Below are positions 45,390-57,482 of a stretch of DNA of 64,000 bases, one piece after another (within the stretch, counting starts at the first letter, position 1; every line of letters begins with the position of its first letter). Position numbers and translations under genes: made by a program. The notes under the pieces are model-generated. The model saw only the letters and a program-made list of their open reading frames with translations. It ran no database searches and was not told the origin of the DNA. Location: the NCBI RefSeq assembly GCF_037975245.1, contig NC_092577.1, positions 13,257,513 to 13,321,512 on the forward strand. Reading direction: 5' to 3'. Origin of the DNA: Apostichopus japonicus. Taxonomy: Eukaryota > Echinodermata > Holothuroidea > Aspidochirotida > Stichopodidae.

Positions 45390-48300
45390 ATGAAGACTCG
45401 TGGAAAGAGGGTGAGTAAATACATCAATCTGTAATATTTTCAATTTAGCTGTCCATTGCTTAGGCATATGAGCCAGGGAGTTGAGGGGGACTGCAGCCTC
45501 TTCCTCCTTGGAGTTGGCCAAAGCAAATTTCTCTGGCAAATTACTGGAAAAGCCAGGAGAAATCTCAATAGTAATAGGTGGGTGATGATTTCATTTGTGC
45601 TTTGTTTCTTCCCTACTGTTTGGCTGTTATGTAGAATTTTTAGGTTATATTTATATACAAGTGGGTACAATGCAAGAAGAGAATTACCTCTTCGGGTTGT
45701 CATAAACCAAATTTTTCACCCATTTGAATGTGAAGCTTTCGGTGTAGGTCAAAGGGCATAGGGATCAACAGGAGTCAACATGTGAAAACGTTTGTTAATT
45801 TAATATTCCATGAATGTATCAAGGAGGAATTCTCATGTTTAGTTGCTGAGGTACTAAATTGAGTTGAATCATCTGTATGGGTTATGGTTTACCCCTCTCA
45901 TGTATTGACCCTGAATTATCTTACAGTGGTAGTATATTACATAGTTTGCCAATTAGTTAAATTTCACAATGCGTCTTGTGCATTCACCTTGCTGAATGTG
46001 AGAAAATTGAAGTATTGAAAAAGAGAAATATGCAAGAATTAAATATAAATTTGACCAGATTGCTAATTTTGAATCCCTTGTACATTAAATTAGCTTTAGG
46101 GCCTTTCTGTATACTTGCACCTCTACACTGTGTTCTGCATAAGCACAAACAACTTGCAATAAAGTAAACTGGCATGGTGGCTGGAGCCCATTGCGGTGCA
46201 CCCTAGCTACTGATTGTACATGCAGTGCAATGCACATTGTCTCTCTTGACACTGACATACTGTTACATGTATCCATATTGTTGAACACATGTTAGAGCTT
46301 TAATTTGCAGTATTCAGTAATTGTGTTGTCACTGTGTTAACTTTTGATATCTTTTAATCTTCCCAAAGGATACAGATGTACCCAACTATGAGCAGGATCA
46401 CCCTGGTCTTGAGAAGAAGTTCATCAGTGAAAGGATTGGTGAGTGCTTTACTAGTAATAACATACATGCATGGCTAAGCAACAAGATATTTTTAGTGGTA
46501 TTAGAGAAATTATATATTGGAGAGTTGTGTTTGCTGTTATTCATTTTTAAAGGAAATTGTTCATAGTTTTTCATTTATTTTTTTTAGGATATGGAGTGTT
46601 TGCAACACAATCAATTGAGAATGGGGAGTTCTTGCTGCAGTACAAGGGGGAGAGAATTACAACAGAAGAGGCAGAGGAAAGGGAGGTTGATTACATAAAT
46701 CGTCAGCTGAGGCACTGCTATCAGTATTTTTATTCTGATAGAGGCAAGACATTATGGTAAGTTAAATTTCTTTTCGAAGTTTCCTGACCATGTCAGCCAG
46801 GCTGATCTGTCAGTGAAAAGTCAATTAGTCTGCTAGCCTAACATCATTTGTCAGTTGGATTAAAACTACAATTCTGTTTGAGTTAGGTGTCAAATAAATC
46901 TCACTTGATGTAGGTTGGTGCAAGTCAGTTTCCAATTTGTACTTCATACTGAAATATGCCAGAAGTCAAACAGAAGTCTCTAGAACTTTTGCTAATGGAT
47001 CAGTTACCTTACTTCATCCTTTGAACTATGTTGTTGGCAAATTTTGGGTCGAATTGTGAAAACCTTGTAAACACATTATCTCAAGAGGAAAACCTTGGGC
47101 ATAACTCATATGTTAGTGTGTTGAAGTACCATATAAAGGACAAGGAGCCTATTAATTTTGGTAGAGGTCAAAGGTCATTTGGGGTCACCGACGGTCAAAT
47201 TGTGAAAACCTTGTAAAAACAATATCTCAAGAAGGAAAGCTTGAGCATACCTCTTGTTTAATGTGTAGGAGTACCATATTGAGGACAAGAAGCCTATTGA
47301 TTTTGGTTGAGGTCAAAGGTTATTTGTGGTCAAATTGTGGAAAACCTTGTAAACATGATACCTCAAGAAGGAAAGCTTAGACAGACCTCATACTGTACTT
47401 AGTGTGTAGAAGTCACACATTTAATACAAGAAGCCTAGTGTTTTTTAAGGAGGTCAAAGGTCATTTGGGCTCACCAGGGGTCAACTTGTGAAACCTTGTA
47501 AATGAGACATCTCAAGAAGGGAATCATGGGCAGACTTCATATTTGGTTTGTAGAAGTACCACATAAAGTACAATAAAGCCAATTTGATTTTGATGGAGGT
47601 CAATATCATTTGGGGTCACCAGGGGTCAAATTGTGGAAACCTTGTAAAATGTTGCAAGAAAGGAACCTTGGACAGATCTCATATTTTGTTATTAGATATG
47701 CCATATCAAATTTAATTAACTTCATTCCCCTCTTACCTGCCTCTCTTCACTAAGGCACCTTCCTTAACATAACATCACAAGGGTAGCTTTGGACATGTCT
47801 ATCACATATTTGGTATGTAATTGTACCACATTGAGTACAAGAAGCCTAATGTTGGCGGAGGTCAGTGGTTGAGTTCATGAGGGGTGAAATTGTGAAAAGT
47901 AGGACATTAAATTTAGTTGCTGATGTATCACTCTTAGTACAAGAAGCCTGTTGTTGAGGTCAATGGTCATTTCAGGACAGCCCGTGCCTTTGTGAATTTA
48001 TTGTTTGTCACAACACAATGCGTTACACTGTAATACAAAGATCAAGTATGTTGTACACCCTCAGTATACATTACGTCAGATTCATGAAGAAAAGTGCTCA
48101 TATTACATCATTGGTAGCACAATGCATTTTTGCATTCTGGTTAAGGATTAGTGTTATTTCACTGTGAGTTATTAATGATCATGATTTTGGAATAATCATG
48201 TCCTCCATGATAAGGTACTTGTTGGTAGTAATTGTAATGATACAGGTATTTATAAGTAGAGTGTTAATATTATATTAAAAGTAAGGTATTTATCAGTAGT

Positions 48301-51300
48301 AGAGTACTCACCATTCCACAAGATCGCGCTCATGCTTTGTAGCGCCTGTAAATTCCAACTGAGGAACACAATTAGTAGCTCCTGTCAAGAGCTATCAAGG
48401 AAATTATCTACAGCCATAATACAGTGTGTAGTGTGCTAAAGCCACTCACTTCAGTACTACATAGGGGTGCTACTGAAGCAATACATGAACTTCTTTAAAA
48501 CTCAAAAGAGAATCTTTGTCAGTCAAGCTTTAACTCATCACATTGCAAACAAGGTGAGATTTGTAATAACATGAATCTCTTACTTGTTGACTTTGTAGTT
48601 TTTGAAAGGAATTTGGAAGGGATATACGGGAAGGGTTTTGCTTATTTTAATTTTAATTAATTGGTCAGGGGATAAGGCTAGGAGAAGCTTACTGTTGGGT
48701 TTGGGCAAGAGTAATGGTAGTGACAGGTCTATAGGCATTGTGGGAGTTACCACCACAAAGAATGAGATTTTGAAGGAAGATATTCATGGGAGACTTTTCT
48801 CTTCATTTTGTACATGGAGAAAGTTTAATTCATTGGGCATAAAAGGTTGCCTTCCTTTAATGATTGCAATCATTTAATGAAATACACAATAATTGTACAT
48901 GTTTTTATTTAATTTTATATCTTTCAGCATTGATGCAACCCATGTGAAAAAGTCACTTGGAAAATTTGTCAATGATGAAAAACCCCAAAAAGCAAACTGC
49001 AGAATGAAGAAGATAATTCACAATGAGGAAGTTATTCTTTGCTTGTTTTCAACAAAGGAAATTAATATTGGTGACGAGATACGGTATGACTATGGTTTAA
49101 AAAATCTTCCTTGGCGAACAGACAAGGATGGCAAGAGTACCCAACAGGAAGTTCAGGACAAAACTGAAGACAAACTGGATATAGAGTGTTGTGAACAATT
49201 ACCTAGTATGATGGTGCTCAACACAACTCTTCACAGGGAAGATGATGAGGAAATTGTTGAGGGATCTTCCAATGAGATGTTGAGAGATGTTGGTTGCAGT
49301 AAAGAAGATCAAGCTTGTGAACAGAATAATAATGCAAAAGACCATTCACAGCAAGAAATACTGACCACTGCTAAAGACCCTAAAGAAGAAACTGGTGACA
49401 AACCTGATAAAGATGGTTGGGAACAGTTAAACAACATGGCGATGCATAATACAGCACTTCAGAGAGAGGATGATGAGGAAATGGTTGAGGTATCTTCCAT
49501 TGAAGATAGTGGTGACAAAATTTCAGATCAAGCTTGTAAGCAGAATACTAATGCAAAAGACCACTCACAGCAAGAAATACTGACCACTGCTAAAGACCCT
49601 AAAGAAGAAACTGGTGACAAACCTGATAAAGATGGTTGGGAACAGTTAACCAACATGGCGATGCATAATACAGCACTTCAGAGAGAGGATGATGAGGAAA
49701 TGGTTGAGGTATCTTCCATTGAAGATAGTGGTGACAAAATTTCAGATCAAGCTTGTAAGCGGAATACTAATGCAGAGGACCACTCACAGCAAGAAAAATT
49801 GACCGCTGCTGGATACACAAAAGAAGAAACTGGTAACAAACCTGATAAAGAGGATAGGGAACAATTACCTAACATGGCGATGCATAATACAGCACGTCGG
49901 GGAGAAGATGATGAGGAAATGGTTGAGGGATCTCCCATTGAAGAATGTGGTGACTGGAAAGCAAATAAAGCTATTGAACAGAAACCTAATGCAGAGGACA
50001 GCTCACAGCAAAATCAGACATTAGACACTAGGTCTGATCTGGAGAAGGAACTTGCTAAGATAAGATCCATTCTTAGAGATACACAAGTTTTTCCTATTAT
50101 GGCAGCAGAGGTAGACTGTGAAACAGCCCTATTAAGTGATATTGAAAGTACTCATGAATATGAAGTTGCTGATGACATGAGTGATGCTTCTGAACATGAA
50201 GCCGATTCAGATTATCATCCAGACCCTGGTGATTCAGAAAAGAACAGTGATCTTGAAAAGGATGATGACACATGTGACTTACCCAAAGATGTCCCTGGGA
50301 CTTCAGGGACATGTTACAATAAAGTGATTGATGCTAAAATGGATGCAGGCTACTGTGAAGATAATTCATCAGGTTGTGAACGGGAGCAGTTGGATGATGA
50401 AGAACAGGAGGAAGAAGAAGTCCATGTCAAATGTGCTCAAAGGAAACAAACAGAGAAAGGTTCCAAACGAGTCTACGATAAAAGAAATGCATGCTTGTTT
50501 TGTGGGAAATTGTTAAAAGTTGTTATCGGTCGACACTATCTAAGTCAACATAAAGATGAAGTTGCTGTTGCACAGATAATGGCACTGCCTGTGGGATCAA
50601 GGGAGCGGAAAGTTAAACTAGACCTTCTGCGAAACAAAGGAAATTTCTTTCACAATGAAGAAGTGATACAAACACAGACTGGAGAGATAATTTTGATGCG
50701 AAGACCATCAACTGGAGCCTACTTTGACTTGGATGATTACGGCCCCTGTCCACAGTGTTTGGGATATGTTAGTAAGGATGATTTGTGGAGGCATGTGCGG
50801 TATAGATGCATTGCCAAAGAATCAGAATCCAAGGGAGAAAGTAAAAAGAGATCACGAGTTCGCATGGAAAGTGACATCCTTATGAAACGGTACAACGGAG
50901 CAAGTGACAAATTGAAAAGAATGGTCTTATCTTCAATGAAGAGAGATGAGCTGTTTGATGTTCTTAGCAATGACATACTCATACTTGAATATGGAAACCA
51001 AGTGCTTCGCAACCAGCAAACCAGAAAGCATATTGTGTCCCAAAAAATGAGAGCACTTGCTAGTGTCTTACTAGAACTAAGGAAATCTGATCCTAATGGT
51101 GGCCAGAACATCAGTGATTTCATAAAACCATCCAAGTTTGATATGGTAGTTGAGGCAGTGGAAAAAAGATGTGCCATAGTTGAAAATGATAATGGTGGAA
51201 ATTGTCAGTATAAGTTTCCATCATTCGCTATAAAGTCAGGGCATGACTTGGTCTGGATCACAAGAATCAAGCGTAGCCAGGCAATAAGGCAAGGTGATGC

Positions 51301-54300
51301 TAAAGCTGAAGAAGAAGCAAACAGATATTTGCAACTTCATCAAGCAGAATGGCATGTGAAAGTTGCTTCAGCAGCTGCTTCCACATTGAATGTAAGAAAG
51401 TGTGAAAAAGTAGTCAGCCTCCCAAGTGCTTCTGATCTGAAGAAAGTTTCTGAGCACACACGATCTCAGATTAAAAGTTTGACCAGTAAACTGATGAGTG
51501 CTAAACCTGAGTTCAGAGATTATCGTCTATTGCAGAAAATGACCCTAGCAAGACTGATCGTCTTTAACAAACGCAGACCAGCTGAAATGGCAAAATTGCC
51601 TGTAGCTTCCATCTTAAACCGGCCGCAGTGGGAGAAATGTCAGATTGATGAATTAGCTCATAATCTAAATGCTTTGGAGAAAGAGCTGTCTAAGCGGTAC
51701 CAGCTAGTTAAAATTGTGGGAAAACGTGGCCGTCCAGTTGCAGTTATTATTCCACCAGAATGTTCTGAATCTCTTAAGTTGATCATTGATCAAAGGGAAT
51801 CATTTGGCATACCAGCCGGCAACCCATATGTGTTTGCTAGGTCTACTTCAGCATCATTTCTTGATGGAGGAGAGTGCCTTTCTGAAGTAATTACTGGTCT
51901 GGATTTAGAAGCACCAGAGACCATAAAGAGCACCAAAATGAGACAGTATGCTGCAACTGTCTCACAAGTCTTAAGTCTTGGTAGTCAGGAGGTAGAGTGG
52001 CTGGCAAGCCACCTTGGTCATGATGTGGCAATTCACAAGCAATATTATAGACTCCAGGAGTCAACAGTTGAACTGTGCAAAGTTTCCAAATTGCTCCTTG
52101 CCATGGATCGAGGCAAAGTTTCTAACTTAAGAGGAAAGACGTTGGATGAAATCAGTGTTGATGGTAAGAATTTATTTAAGTAGTTCAATTAGCAGGAGTA
52201 AACTACTTATGACAAGAAATGTAAAGAACATTTAACATCTTCTCTAATAAAATGACTTAATATGCCAATGTTACTTAACTTAGGTTATGTTCACAAACTG
52301 GAGTTATTCAGCATCCATGACTCTAGGTCAGATCAGTGCAAGCATATTAGTACCTTGACCATTTCAGTAAAAAAAGGCTGGTTTTGGCTGGCATTCTACC
52401 TAATTTCTCTAAAGGTTGCCCCAAGATTGCTTTGGCTACATTTTGTCATCAATTATAAGACAAATTTTTTGAACTTCACAATCCAACAGACATTCCTGTG
52501 TTTGAAGATGAACAAATTGAAGAATCTGTTGCAATGCATCAGCTTGAGGGTGGTGAGTCTCTTTTGTATTATGTTGCATGTCTTATCTAGACATCTCATA
52601 TTAAAGGGTAGATATATCAGAGAAACAAGGTAAATTATTTCTTGGGTATACTTTCTTGTAACACAAAGCTTACTATATAGGGCTGAAAAGGAATTGTCAT
52701 GTTGGTAAACATGGCAAATGAAAGTACCTGTAGAATTGAACGGACATAGGCATCATATTAAACAGATGTTCAAAGGTATTGCCTGTAATTAAGGAAAAAC
52801 AACAAACCAACTCTTACTTAACTCTCCAGCCCCCATTTGTTCTCACGTCTTTCAGGGAACATTGGATGATAGATAACATGTTCCGAATAAAGTAGAATTG
52901 TTATTACTTTTAGTTGCGTAAACTTGTGACCATTGCTTATCAACTAATCTACACATTTGGCATTTGTCTGTCTTATAGATAACCATTCAGATGAGGAGGG
53001 GAAGCAGAGCCATCATGATCCACCTGTACTGGAAAACACTTCCTCTGGTGAGTTTCTTGTGGAGATAATGCAAGTGATATCTGAGACTTATGTTGTATTC
53101 CAGCCCTGCCATTTAAGATAAAAAAACATAAGTATGTTAATCTTGATCTATATACCCCTGGATGAGTCCATATCTTTGTTTCTTTCATGGGATTCAATTG
53201 CAGCCAAACTCACATACTTGTCAAATTGACTCCCTAGGTATGTTCCACCTTCGGCCAATACCTTTATCTTGAATTAGTGCCAAATCAATCCTTACCAAAA
53301 TAGGTTTTATTGATACAGTTTTTAATATTTTAAAAACATTTACAGTGCAGTTCAGTTCAAAAGGGACTACAGAAAGATGAGTGTGATTTATTACCTTAAG
53401 CTGCTTTAGTGTGCTAGGCCAGGATCCTAACAAAGGATTGTGTTAGCTTGCACTCACAACAATACCGTAGAAAACTGATTAATAAATTGCTATTTACAGT
53501 CATCAAGGAATTTATGTGGCCTCACAAAAATCTGACAGGAGGACATTGATACAGAGCAAGCATTTCTTGCAGTCCATTGTCCCGATAAGACCACATATTT
53601 TGATGTTCAAATTAGGTGAAAGTATTCTTAGAATCAATGTTTAGGAAGATATTTTTTAGTTATTAACTTATTGCCCAGACTTAAACCGTTCCAAGAAATG
53701 AAAAATGTTAATACCATGTAGACATGTAACATTGATGGACTTATCAAACGTAATATGGCACCCTTCTGCCTTTTATTTATAAGTTTCTCTGCTATAAGCT
53801 AGAGATCATGATTGAAAGAGTGAAAGTTGGTTTGAAGTTTAGCCTTGTATTGTATTGGCACCCATTGACAATTACTGCAAGGCAATTGTACAATATTGGC
53901 CATTTTTGTTGAGTAACACCGAATGTTGGTATCTTCTGTCTAAAGTTGCCTCTCATTTGCAAGGAATCACTTAGCTATTTGATTTCCTGGTTTATTTGGT
54001 ATCATATTGCACTTTTTGTCTATGATCTTATATAAAAGCCAAGGTATCAAAGACACAGGGTAAATTATTAAAAGCAATTTGCCTGGAATACAAAGAAGCT
54101 ACTGTATCAGGCTTCATGAAGGAAATGTCAAGTAGATGCAATTTGGTAGAAATGAGGGAACATAGGCTTGATATTTAGCAGATTTTCTGAGGCATTGTCT
54201 AAAGGGAAAAACCACAAACCAATTTGACATCTGTCCTGTTACTCAAGTCTTCATTCCCCCACATGTTACCTGATTGAAATAAAATTGCTAGTACTTTTGC

Positions 54301-55300
54301 CATGCAAACTTGTGACCATTGTTTTTTATAAACCTAATCATTTGGCATTTGTCTGTCTTACAGATAACAATTCAGATGATGAAATGGGAATACAGGGCTC
54401 TCAAGATCAATTGGTACTGGAAAATACCTCATCTGGTGAGTTTTTGGTAGAGATAATGCAAGTTATATCTGAGAAAGATGAGTGTAATTTAAGACCCTAA
54501 GCTGGTTAATTGAATGTCCATTTTTTGGATCCCAGTTGTGAGGTACCCTTCTCAATGCAAGTCTTTGTGCACTACATGCCAACATGCAGTCACTCCAACT
54601 TCGATAGTGTCAAGGACTTTCAAATCCCCGCTGGATTCCATCGCCTATATGAGTATTACCCAGCCAAGGGTTCCTGTTTGGAACCAACTGGAGTCCAAGA
54701 TGGCCCCCACTTCTGCCCTGACTGACAATTCACATCTTAGCTAGGCTTTTGCAACATCATTGTGCTTGTTTTGTTGTGAATTTGTAATTTTGTGATTGAA
54801 GGCATACTTAAAAGAGTTGACAAATTCCAGTGTGCATCAGGTATATCTAGTCAAACTTTTTATGTCATACATACCGACAAGGAAGTGTTGTCAAAGAGAA
54901 GCCCTTGTTATAGCATTTTAGAAGAACGTATAATTACTCGTTAGTGGATGTGTATATATATTTATCATTTAAAAAGCACTAGAGGGAAGGAAGCAAGTTC
55001 ACAGAAAATGTTTTTTATTCAATAAAGAGTTTAACCAGGTTACATAAACTTTGCGTTTTACTATTACCTCCTGCAGGTAAACGATTTTTCCGAAAGCAAA
55101 AGAAAAAAGTCCCTTGGACAGCTGAGGAAAAAAAGACCATCTTCAAGCATTTTCAAAAGAACATAAAGCAAGGAAAAAACCCTGGCAGAGATGCCTGCAG
55201 GTCTGCTGTTGAAAAATTTCCATGTCTCGCCAGAAGGACTCCTGACAACGTAAAAGACTATGTCCGGAACCAAATTGTAAGATTGGCAAAAGGAATTTAA
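45390..55300 (+). CDS. SET-domain (KMT5A-like), tyrosine-recombinase-like and Myb/SANT-like fusion protein, eight exons
   Basis: Exons: 45390-45410, 46369-46438, 46588-46756, 48928-52163, 52490-52552, 52979-53047, 54364-54435, 55077-55300. All introns are GT/AG, all phases agree, and the sum is 3924 nt (1307 residues plus TAA at 55298-55300). Domains: SET, residues about 22-145 ('GVFATQSIENGEFLLQY', 'KTLCIDAT' across the 46756/48928 junction, 'GDEIRYDYG'), most like KMT5A; an acidic region with 73-residue repeats (about 158-455); two zinc-finger-like motifs (C609-C612-H623-H628 and C694-C697-H709-C714); a tyrosine-recombinase-like core with R970 ('NKRRPAEMAKLP'), R1092 ('TKMRQYAATVSQ'), H1118 ('HLGH') and Y1126/Y1127 ('HKQYYRL'); and a Myb/SANT-like domain ('VPWTAEEKKTIFKHF', W1247). 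It is probably a nuclear DNA-binding protein of transposon origin. Start: ATG with A at -3. Exon 1 (seven codons) and the 63-nt exon are the least certain parts. Confidence 0.8.
46757..48927. other. intron 3 of the SET-domain gene
   Basis: The intron holds the repeat block at about 47030-47960 and is otherwise AT-rich. A 91-codon frame at 48602-48877 has no splice support and is not called. Confidence 0.7.
47030..47960. repeat. diverged tandem repeat, unit about 140-150 bp, in an intron
   Basis: The phrase 'aaaccttgtaaa' recurs at about 47059, 47207, 47344, 47492 and 47637. Each copy is followed by 'tctcaagaNgga', 'agaagcct' and 'aggtcaaaggtcatttggggtcacc'. Perfect AGGTCA direct repeats with 1-base spacing stand at 47165-47177 and 47451-47463. 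Confidence 0.8.
49140..50030 (+). repeat. 219-bp in-frame tandem repeat inside the SET gene
   Basis: The anchor 'aagcttgt' stands at 49311, 49530 and 49749, exactly 219 bp (73 codons) apart. Copies 1 and 2 are almost identical, and a partial copy lies on each side. Units read 'DHSQQEILTTAKDPKEET', then 'MAMHNTALQREDDEEMVE'. Confidence 0.9.
52630..54510 (+). repeat. tandem duplication of one exon with its introns
   Basis: Sequence around the exon 52979-53047 is repeated around 54364-54435 (offset 1385 bp). Matching flanks are 'catttggcatttgtctgtctta(t/c)ag' on the left and 'gtgagttt.ttgtNgagataatgcaagt(g/t)atatctgag' on the right. Both exons keep their borders and phase and encode 'DN(H/N)SD(E/D)E' to 'LENTSS'. 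Confidence 0.85.
53086..53371. mobile_element. insertion of about 286 bp in one duplicate
   Basis: In the second copy 'tatctgag' runs straight into 'aaagatgagtgtaattt'. In the first copy the same two pieces are separated by this stretch. It has no coding sense and no obvious inverted ends, so the element type is unknown. A deletion from the second copy is equally possible. Confidence 0.55.
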
Positions 55301-55539
55301 GTGAGTTCCTGCTGCATATGGTCAATAAGATGAACATTATTTTTGCAGGCAAAAACAGGTATTGCATGTTAGGCAAGTGAAAAAGCTAACTGATTCAATA
55401 TAAATCAGCCTTTTGTGTGAAACAATTCAATATTTTTGATTGCATATGTTTATTGGCCTTGCTTCCTTCTTAAGGTTACTGCTTAATCTTTTTCAGCTGA
55501 AGAGCTCAGTTTGTAAGGCAATATTCATGTCTTTCTTGC

Positions 55540-55700
55540 ATTCTTAATCTGTTCCAAAAGAACATTAGGGAAGGCAGAGTCCCTGACAGATATCACTCCT
55601 GCTCTCCCTACAATACAAAGAATATGTTTAGAGGTAAGATGTTGTAAAGTAAGATGGTAAGATTACAACGAAAGGAATATAGGGTTTCAAGCACATTAAA
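55540..55700 (+). pseudogene. decayed copy of the last (SANT-like) exon
   Basis: 'ttccaaaagaacattaggga' matches the exon stretch 'tttcaaaagaacataaagca' (from 55149). 'ccctgacagatat' matches 'ccctggcagagat', and 'gtaagattacaacgaaaggaata' matches 'gtaagattggcaaaaggaattta'. The frame is broken by indels. Confidence 0.6.
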
Positions 55701-57480
55701 GGGAGAACAGTTTCCGACTGAAAACCCTGCTGTATCAGGTCCATAATGCAAAAAAAAAAGGAATGATTTTATCCAAATGACCTGTTTGTGTTAAATGTAA
55801 ATGTGTTTCTGATAGAAATGTTTGTTTAGTGTGGTTATTAGGAAATGAGGTCAAAAAGAGATACAAATCTGTATCATAATTTTTAAGAATTTCTTTAGAT
55901 TGAGGAGAGCTTTTACAGTATTTTGGGAAGAACATATAAGTGAGGAGATTTCCTAGTGGATAGGCCTACTACATCAGGTCAGTCAGATGTATTTTTACAA
56001 GCAAAGAACAGTGTGAGTTATGCAAAAGAAAAGTTAAAGGGTTTCATTTTAATGAATTTTTTGTGTTTAACAGTTCTTTACTTCCGATAGCAAATGTCTG
56101 TTAGTTCTTTTTAGGAACTGAGATTTTAGTCAGAAACCAAACTTCAAAATCAGTTTAGCTTAAGTGCTTCATTTATAAGAAAATTTAAAAACTTCTTTGA
56201 GAGGCTATTTAACAGTATATGTTGACAAGAACAAAGTTATTTTGAGAGTAAAGGACAGGCAATATCAGTTATCAAAAAAGAGACATGATCTTCTTAAAAT
56301 TACCTTTTTGTGTTCAATATTTCTATGTTTTAAAGCAGGTGTTTGTTGAAACTACTTAGTAGATAGTGAGATCATCAAAAAGTTCCAAGGTTTAAACTCA
56401 TTTACTCATAAACTCAATAAACTCAGCTAAAAAGCTTCATTTCTGGGTAATTTTGAAATCATACTTTGTTTGTATTTTGGTTGTGTTATCAAGTTAAACA
56501 AATGGCTTTCCCTTTTAATGTTACTATTGACAGTATTACAAGGCTTAGTTTCATCAAGGAGAATAAATAACAGAATTCATTTATGTTCCAATTCGTACAG
56601 CTAGTGATCTTTGAGAGTCAGAGGGTGGGTGAAAAAGATTTGAGATGTTAACCATGTGTAAAAAAAATCTGAAGAAGAAAATATTCCAGATGCCAAGTAC
56701 CTGATAATTTCGGACATCGGAAATTATGTTGGTTCATATTTGCTGTACTAGTGCATGTGCTCCTTCTTGTTATATTCAGTGAAAGGTTAGCAACAGTGAA
56801 GATATTTTAGTTTTGATGCAACTAATACACCAATGCAAACATGATGGAAATCATGTTCCATTATCAAGACCAAAGTACATATTTGCATTCTATTTTCTTA
56901 TCTCTAATAGAGTAAAAAAGAAAATGGTGTCCACTGTCATTTTACTTCTGTACATTGATTCAGCCCATGTTGTGTTGTCAGTATTACTGTTATTATGTTA
57001 CTAGTTGTAAGTTCAAACTTGCTTAAAATTTTTAGAAATAATTTGAACATTTGTTAACATTAATTTAACATGTTGTAATGTTTACTTGTTTTAATTAAAT
57101 GGTGTTCATATAATGTCTGTCCCTTTTCATATTTGTATGCATTTCTGTTGAAGGACCTGAGAGAATATGCCGGATGATCAGGGCAATAAACTGTAGTTAA
57201 AAACTGAACTTTGTTGTTTGAGATAAACTAAAACTTCTATGAAAGCTTCACTTGGCTTGTCTACTGGAGAAGTGGGAATGAATACATGTAAAAAAAGTAA
57301 TGAAAAGTAATAACTTTTCTAAAATTTAAGCATGGCCAACTGTATTTTTCTTGATAATTCCCTTGTGAAATTTAAAATGCAGTCATTACAAGCTTACAAG
57401 GGGCAAGATGAAATAATATGAACAGTACTGGACTTAAACCAAGCAGGTTGGGTATTACAGCATTTGGAAGGTTTGGTTTT
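55701..57480. other. 3' flank of the SET gene, no gene seen
   Basis: AT-rich. Weak repeated phrases ('cctNtttgtgttNaa') near 55785, 56064 and 56310 may be further remnants of the duplicated 3' end. An AATAAA lies near 56563. The true poly(A) site of the gene is unknown. Confidence 0.35.
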
Positions 57481-57482
57481 TG

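Noticed and set aside
48602-48877. A 91-codon plus-strand frame upstream of the large SET-gene exon
   Set aside because: It lies in the intron, has no consensus acceptor in phase, and the SET domain is complete without it.
54510-54744. Two overlapping frames of 71-76 codons
   Set aside because: Just after the donor of the duplicated exon; two frames are open at once and there is no domain or splice support.
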